Source of the DNA: Theocolax elegans | Taxonomy: Eukaryota > Arthropoda > Insecta > Hymenoptera > Cerocephalidae | DNA: 64,000 nt | Assembly: GCA_026168455.1 (NCBI GenBank) | Contig: CM047430.1 | Location: 4,735,448 to 4,799,447 of the forward strand | Reading direction: 5' to 3' | Part shown: piece by piece, positions 57,416-64,000 of the stretch | How the letters are laid out: each line of letters opens with the position of its first letter | Position numbering within the stretch: the stretch's first letter is position 1 | The notes under the pieces: generated by a model | Database searches by the model: none | What the model was told of the DNA's origin: nothing | What the model saw: only the letters and a program-made list of their open reading frames with translations | Program-made: the position numbers and the translations under genes

Positions 57416-57670
57416 ACCAAAAAAAAATTTTTTCTTCCTGTAGAAGATGTCCAGTTCGGTAATGTTACCTCCAGGTCATCGGGGCAACTCTACTGAAAGA
57501 CTTATTACGATATCAAAAAAAAAATTTTCTTCCTGGAAAAATGTCCAGGGTCCCTCTGTTACCTCAGATCGACGGGGCATCATCTACTGGCATCCATATT
57601 ACGAAATTAAAAAAAAATATTCCCCTTCTCTTGATGATGTCAGTCCTAATGTTATCTTCAGTTATAACTG
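57416..57670. repeat. 96-bp satellite, unit 2 (2-3 copies)
   Basis: Same satellite as 54,285-55,070, with more single-base deletions. Confidence 0.85.
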
Positions 57671-58035
57671 ATCGAGTATAAACAAATAAATAATCGTTTT
57701 AAATAATCGAGGTTTAAACCATTTAAAAAAGTAATTAAACAACTATAAAAAGTTAACACTATTACTAATTAATCCGTGTGGTTCCGCGATCACTTTCATT
57801 AAATAAAATTCATTTTTTTTCGAAAATCCAAGAAAGATATAAGAACTGGAAAAATAGAAATTTTTATACACGCAACTATGGACGACTGGAGTAATTAGAA
57901 TAGCCCTTAAATTAAAACGTCGTCTCAAAACAATAAATACTGGAAAAAGAAATGAACATATACGCGTATATAAAATATTTCTACAATAGTTATTATACAA
58001 ATTTTAATATATGTAGTATATACATTTCACTATAT

Positions 58036-58806
58036 CGTCGGCTGAGTGGAAGAACAGTCTATCTCGGAACTTGCTTGGAAACGCCCTATCTCGCGATATG
58101 CTTGGAAAACGCCCTATCTCGGAACTTGCTTGGAAACGCCCTATCTCGGAACTCGCTTGGAAAACGTCCTATCTCGCGTTCCGCTTGGAAAACGCCCTAT
58201 CTCGCGCCTCGGTTGAAGAACGCCCTATCGCAAATGAAATTTTTCGCTTTCAAATTTTGTAGTGGCACCTGCACTGTGCAACTTAAAAATACGGTCTATC
58301 TAATTAAAATAAATTAATTAGTAAAGTGTTTAAAATTCGGAAAATAATTGTTTAGGCGGCATCGGGACTCCTCAGAGAAAGAGAGACTTCTCTGACTTTA
58401 TCTGTCTATCAGCGGCGATGTATCGAGTACTTATTATATCAGCCGACCTGTGTGCAATTTAAAAATGTTTTAAGTTAATAAAGGTTAAAAAAAAGTTGAG
58501 AAAAAGGAGATTTTTAAGCTTAGAATTTTTAAGTTGCGTAGTGCTGCCACTACAAAATTTGAAAGCGAAAAATTTCATTTGAGATAGAGCGTTCTTCAAC
58601 AGAGGCGCGAGATAGGGCGTTTTCCAAGCTGATCGCGAGATAGGGAGTTGTTCTAGCAAGTTCCGAGATAGGGCGTTTTCCAAGCAAGTTCCGAGATAGG
58701 GCGTTTTCCAAGCAGATCGCGAGATAGGGCGTTTTCCAAGCAGATCGCGAGATATGGCGTTTTCCAAGCAAGTTCCGAGATAGACTGTTCTTCCACTCAG
58801 CCGACG
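58036..58806. mobile_element. Modular foldback element, copy 2
   Basis: Near-identical to 55,418-56,193 at the same relative position in unit 3, so it was copied with the unit rather than inserted anew. Confidence 0.85.
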
Positions 58807-59093
58807 ATATATGATGTAAGAACATTTGTTATTTTGATATTAAAATTTGCTATTTACGTAAGATTGATTATAACAATACATATTAAATATTGTAAAACTT
58901 TATTTTATAAATTTTATAAAATAAATAACTATAGTAAAAATATTTTAATAATTTTTGTCTATATATATAACTAATTTATATAAAAACTCAACCAAATAAA
59001 TAAATATTGATCATACATATATAATTATATTTTATTTATATATTAGGTAGTTTATATTATTATGTATTATGGTATTTATAGTATTTATGGTAT

Positions 59094-60387
59094 TGTAACG
59101 GTATTAATTATTAAAAGGCGTCTTGAATTAAATTAATATCGTTTAGTAAACGCGAGCATTCGATATATTTGCTTTTCTCGGAAACGGCGCGGCGAACGAA
59201 CAACGATCCGTGCGCAAAGGAGGGAGAGAGGACCTCTGGATGGCCCACGGAAAAAGTAGTACGGTACAGTACGGGTACGAAAGAGTACGGGTACGGTAGA
59301 GTAAGAGTACGGGACAGTAGAGTAAGAGTACGACAGAGAACTGCGAAGGACGGTCTACGCTACGGTTTAGCTGGGCCGTGCTACGAGCGAGTAACGATAC
59401 GTGCGAGGAAACTCTACCGCGGCGCAGACGAGCGATCGAGGATCGGTACGTTTCCCGGGATACGCGTGTTATCGCCGTAGACGAGAGGAAACGCAGCGAG
59501 CCCACGGAAGCGGGGCTCGACGTAGTGGTTCGTGTGGGAATCGTGCCACGAAGGAAACGGTGCGCGACGTGCTCCGCCGTCTCCCCTTCTGTGTTTGTCC
59601 TTGGTCCTTTGCCTCGACGAGAAGGCTACCTGCCCGACTGACGGCTAGGAGGCCTAAGGCGTAGTTGGCGTCCGGGACATTGTAAGGACGCTACATCAAG
59701 CGTAAGTCGGGAAAAAACCCCTTACTTTAATACCGCGAGATCGCGAGCGGATCATCGTTGCCAGCGGGCAACGCTTCAAAATCGAAAGCGAGAGAGAAGG
59801 GACGACTCGGCCGGCGACTCCCGTCTCTCTCACTCTAATACTTAGAAGTAAACCTCGTTAAGCTTTCCTCGCGATTTAGCTTAGGACGATCCCGCCGAGG
59901 GATCGACGCGTCTTCATTCGAGACACCATTATTTGGAACTCCGCGTAACGTATATATGACGCAACCGCGCACCTCATTATATTCCTTTGTAATCTTCTTT
60001 TTAATAATTAATTCAACTTGAAGTTATTTACTTTTGTATGTATATGTCGTGTTGTCGATTGAATCCAAATATCCCAAAACCACTTTGTAGAGGCAAAACT
60101 CACGCCGAGTAATGAGCCTCTCGAGTTTACGTACTCGGAGGCTAAGGTAAAGGTAAGACCGAGAAACAAAGACGGAGAGCGCGGTGATCCCCGTGTCATC
60201 ATACCTGGACGGCAAAGAAAAGCCGCCCGATTTAACGGAGGTACCGGTATTGCGCAGTGCGGCCGAGGTAAGTACATCGGTACGCGCGGGCCGCATTGCC
60301 CGCATCGGGAGAGGTAGAGACCCCATACCGTGGCCCCTATGGCCATGCTTCTAATTTCGGTCTTAATTAGAGGCAGACCCCGTTACA
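59094..60387. repeat. Solo LTR (1,294 bp) with GTAT flanks
   Basis: TGTAACGG...CCCCGTTACA, flanked by GTAT on both sides (59,090-59,093 and 60,388-60,391). The empty site is seen in unit 1 near 54,180-54,245. The ends match those of the LTR at 49,769, but the body differs, so it is a related family. Confidence 0.75.
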
Positions 60388-60440
60388 GTATTTATATTAT
60401 TTATATTATTTTATTACTATTTATTATTATTTTTATTATT

Positions 60441-61040
60441 ATCTACTGGAACGCAGATTACGAAATAAAAAAAAAAATTTTTTCTTCCTGTAGAAGATGT
60501 CCAGGTTGATAATGTTACCTCCTGGTCGACGGGGCATCATCTACTGGAAGGCCTATTATGAAACCAAAAAAAAAATTTTTTGAGCCTGTAGAAGATGTCC
60601 AGATCGGTAATGTTACCTCCAGGTCATCGGGGCAACATTTAGAGAAAGACTTATTACCAAATAAAAAAAAAAATTTTCTTCCTGTAGAAGATGTCCAGTT
60701 CGGTAATGTTACCTCCAGGTCATCGTGGAATTATCTACTGAAAGACCTATTACGTACAAAAAAAAAATTTTTTTCTTCCTTTAGAAGATGTCCAGGTCGA
60801 TAATGTTACCTCCAGGTCATCGGGGAAATATCTACTAAAAGACCTATTACGTAAAAAAAAAAAAAAAAAAATTTCTTCCTGTAGAAGATGTCTAGGCCCC
60901 TACTGTAACCTCCAGGTCGACGGGGCATCATCTACTGGAAGGCATATTTCGAAATTAAATAAAAAATATTCCCTTATATATTAAATATTCCATATATTTG
61001 TTGATGATGTCCAGTCCTTAATGTTATCTTCAGTTATAAC
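60441..61040. repeat. 96-bp satellite, unit 3 (~6 copies)
   Basis: As 54,285-55,070. Confidence 0.9.
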
Positions 61041-61212
61041 TAATCGACTATAAAAAAGTAAAAAAAGTAAATAAAAAAGTAATTAAACACCCATGAAAAA
61101 GTTAAGCACTATTTCTAATTAATCCGTGTGGTTCCGCGATCACTTTCATTAAAAAAAATTTTTTCGAAAATCCAAGTGAGATATAAGAAGAGTTAAAAAA
61201 TAAAAAGCCGCC

Positions 61213-61250
61213 TGTACGGATGTACGGATGTACGGACGTACGGACGTACG
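61213..61250. repeat. 8-bp repeat (gtacggat/gtacggac)n
   Basis: About five units. Confidence 0.9.
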
Positions 61251-61513
61251 CTCAGACTTAAACTTTAAAACCAATAAAAAATCAAGGGGCGCGTGTCGCG
61301 CACCCGAGGCAAGTATGGGTACGCGGCACTAGCCCTATATACAGCTAAAACAAACCTTTAATTTTTACTTTCTTAATTTTTTAATGTACATCTTTTTTTA
61401 TACGTTTCAACATTAACCCCCAATAATTCTTAGTCATATTTTATAGTTTCGACAAAATTTTGGATTCATTCATTACCGCATTTTTACAATAAAACGATAT
61501 CAAGATTTCGGAT

Positions 61514-61735
61514 GTCGAATTCTTTACTTTCGGAATGAGAGAAAAATTTTTCTTTTTCTTCGTGTTCTCCAACATTATATATATAGATATACTCGTAATA
61601 AATAATAGACGATGAGAGACTAGAGACTATATAGAGATGTTGAAGCAGCGCCGCCTACCGGTCGAAATTCTTTACTTTCGGAATAAGAGGAAAATTTTTA
61701 TGTTTCTTCGTGTTCTCCAACACTATATATATATA
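61514..61735. repeat. ~75-bp direct repeat pair
   Basis: gtcgaattctttactttcgg at 61,514 recurs at 61,661 and both end in cttcgtgttctccaaca plus TATATA. Confidence 0.8.
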
Positions 61736-61816
61736 TTTTATATAGACAGCTAATTTAACCCTTAAATTTAACTGTTATTTTAAATTTTCAAATCTAAAAT
61801 TAATCTGGGGGCCTTT

Positions 61817-61876
<60 letters not shown>
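61817..61876. repeat. (AT)n microsatellite, ~29 units
   Basis: Pure AT dinucleotides. Confidence 0.95.
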
Positions 61877-61881
<5 letters not shown>

Positions 61882-62146
61882 TGACATCATTCCCGTATCT
61901 TCATCAAAAATGTCACCTAACCTAACACATAGGTGCAGGGGATCAGATTTACTTACACGGGAGAGAAAGAGAGATAGAGTGAAGTGAGAGATAATCAAGT
62001 CAACCTGCGTGTACATTACAGCGTGCAAAAAGTGTTACAGATAAAACAAGTATTTCTGTGTAAAGAAAAATAGCATCTCACTAATAAGATGAGTAAATAA
62101 ACGATAAGAAGGAAAAGGTCCGAAGAGAGATAGAATATTTAATGAA

Positions 62147-63678
62147 ATGGAACTTAATTACAATGAACAAATGGAACAAATAAAAACTAGCGAACAAAAC
62201 TCAGATGTTAAGAAACGTAATAATGGAATTCATTGCATTAAGTTTAATAGGGATGAATGTATTTTCAGTTTGCAATATATGATGATGACGAACATATAAA
62301 AACATATACTGTTCAAATTTTTAATGAAAATAATAAGGGAACATTTGGAGTTTTGGATATTTCATTGGCCATAGATTTGCATCAAGTAGTTAAAGAAACA
62401 CCTTTTTGGATAATATTGTAAATACTCCAATATTTGTAAGAAATCTTAAGTTACACTTAGACACGTATCACAAACGAAAAAAACAATATTATGATTTGAA
62501 ATCTTATTTGGAAGATGTTTGTAATTGTTCTGTGGATGTGCATTATTCTTATACTTTTGTTTTATAACGTTTCTGAAATACAAAGATTTTGAAACTAATA
62601 TCTACTTTAACATAATTGTTTATGTATTTTATGACTTAACAAAAGAAAATCCTATTAAAGTAAAATTTGACGTAAATAGCTTTGATGATATTCACAATAC
62701 TAATATGAAGCAGCATTTAGAATCTTTTTCGAATGTTTTAAAACTTTAACATTAAAGAAGCATTTATTCAAATAATTGAACAAGATAATGCACCTATGGA
62801 ATGGAAGTTGGAAAAATATGATACAATATTAAATTTAAGTGTAAGTATTTTTAAACTAAAGACTTTAAAACTGAAAAAACATTATTCATTTACTTCTCTT
62901 TTAGGATTTATCAGATTTTGAAAGCTCAGATGATGATATTAGCCAGATGAGCACTCCAAAAAAGAAACAAACAAAACAAGCGGTGAAGAAGCTTTCATAT
63001 ACTAAAATTAAAAAAACAACTGTTAATAAATTACAAACTAACAAAAAGTCACAAGGTAAAAATGATGGCTCGACTGAACAGTATAGTCAAGGAAATTCTC
63101 AAACAAATATGAATGTTAAACAAACACAGAAAACTAACAAGAAAAAGAAAAAAAAACTTCAAGATACAATGAGACAAACAAAACTAAACTTCACATTAGA
63201 GAAGAATGCAAATGAAAAAAATGTTACTGGTGATAATAGTGCAATAAGCGCTGCTATATATTCATATTGTGAATAAAAAAAGGGTAGAACAATTAAAGCA
63301 AGTCAACACATCCAAAGGAGAATCAAATAGTGAAATGGATAAAACAGATAAAATTAATAAAGTTAATTCAAAAGGTAAACCACAAAAACAGCAATTAGCT
63401 AGCAAGCTAGTTAATTTAAATAAGACTATATTGACATGAAAAGGAAATCAATAACAAAAATAAATACCTTTAGAAGACCACATAGTATAATTAACAAACG
63501 AATCAAGCAACCTATCATAACAAGTACACCACTTCATGTGCAAACTAATAAATTATTTCAACCAACTACAAATGATAATTTGGACATCAGTGAAATAAGT
63601 AGAAGAGAATCTGTAAATACCAATAATCATAATAGCAGTAGTAACAGTACCAGAAACCTAAGACTTTCTCGTAATTAA
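62147..63678 (+). pseudogene. Intron-containing gene of unknown function, frame-disrupted
   Basis: Open segments in shifting frames follow each other: an ATG start at 62,147, about 62,268-62,420, 62,415-62,565, 62,566-62,749, then about 62,740-62,840. A clear GT-AG intron (62,841-62,904; GTAAGT...TTTTAG, 64 nt) joins in phase to an exon opening with an acidic DLSDFESSDDD run, then a long Lys/Asn/Thr/Gln-rich tail to 63,678 with one more shift near 63,276. MRQTKLNF in the tail recalls a PCNA-binding motif, but weakly. Breaks sit in T- or A-runs. It could be a live host gene with sequence errors, a recent pseudogene or an element gene. No family recognised. Confidence 0.45.
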
Positions 63679-64000
63679 AAAAATTGTATAAATTTAAAAT
63701 TGTTAATATTATTTAATTATGGTCGCAAAACACCAATATATTAAGTATATGATGGAATGTGCATCCAATAATTAAACACGCACATTATTTTTGTACAATA
63801 TACAATAACATTCTAATATTTTTCATCCAAAATAATTGAATAAACAATAATTTTATTCATAATAACATTGTAATATTTATCATCGAAAATAATTGAATAA
63901 ACAATTATTTATTAACTTCTAAGAAAGGAAATAAGGATATTTATTTACAAAATGTTTCTTATTAGAAATAATAAATTATATTTTTTAATGTCTTTACACT
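63679..64000. other. AT-rich 3' flank
   Basis: No gene. A ~45-bp direct repeat (aataattgaataaacaat type) occurs at about 63,807 and 63,865. Confidence 0.5.

Larger units (their letters stand above)
53721..61184. repeat. Array of three long tandem units
   Basis: Unit 1 is 53,721-55,221 (no insertions). Unit 2 is 55,222-57,840. Unit 3 is 57,841-about 61,184. Each starts aagaactggaaaaatagaaa, continues through the same AT-rich segment, a TTTATGGTA-type repeat and a 96-bp satellite, and ends near ccaagaaagatat. Units 2 and 3 carry foldback and LTR insertions. Confidence 0.85.

Overview
This looks like arthropod, probably insect, nuclear DNA. It is AT-rich and intron-bearing, with (GA)n, (CT)n, (GT)n and (AT)n tracts. 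Nearly all of it is transposable elements of kinds common in insects: Ty3/Gypsy elements including an errantivirus-like provirus, Jockey/CR1-type LINEs, a pogo-like DNA transposon, foldback elements and solo LTRs. A hymenopteran host is my inference from these families, not proven. No confident host gene is present; the best candidate is a frame-disrupted, intron-containing gene of unknown function at 62.1-63.7 kb.

Layout: 1-5.4 kb is the 3' part of a Gypsy element (pol, then a gag-like zinc-knuckle ORF, then an LTR). 5.5-8.9 kb is a decayed minus-strand LINE with a duplicated ORF1 end. 8.9-11.5 kb is a plus-strand LINE (endonuclease and RT, frameshifted). 12.0-13.5 kb is an array of perfect-stem hairpins. 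14.06-15.10 kb is a foldback element. 15,493-26,826 is a complete errantivirus-like provirus with apparently identical 652-bp LTRs and a 4-bp target duplication. 27-31 kb holds a minisatellite, a LINE ORF1 fragment, a foldback element and an inverted LTR. 33-35 kb holds LTR debris. 35.05-42.26 kb is a pogo-like transposon with about 0.8-kb inverted ends, which contains two further foldback elements. 42-48 kb is mostly unassigned DNA with a tRNA-like element and Gypsy debris. 48.3-53.2 kb is a 2.3-kb tandem duplication of a Jockey-type ORF1 plus an LTR. 53.7-61.2 kb is a three-unit array with an internal 96-bp satellite, invaded by modular foldback elements and LTRs. 61-64 kb has simple repeats and the possible host gene.

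The most interesting object is the provirus. Its Gag carries eleven zinc knuckles. A canonical GGGAAAC slippery site lies in the gag/pol overlap. The env has a splice acceptor directly upstream and looks to me like the chuvirus-type glycoprotein rather than the baculovirus-F type usual for errantiviruses. Its 1-kb leader holds, on the opposite strand, a complete-looking mini-gene: TATA box, ATG, 64-nt GT-AG intron, 76-codon reading frame, and an AATAAA signal overlapping the stop. An antisense intron survives retrotransposition, so this may be an accessory gene of the element. Several near-identical duplicated blocks differ mainly by single-base homopolymer indels, so some broken frames may be sequence error rather than true decay.
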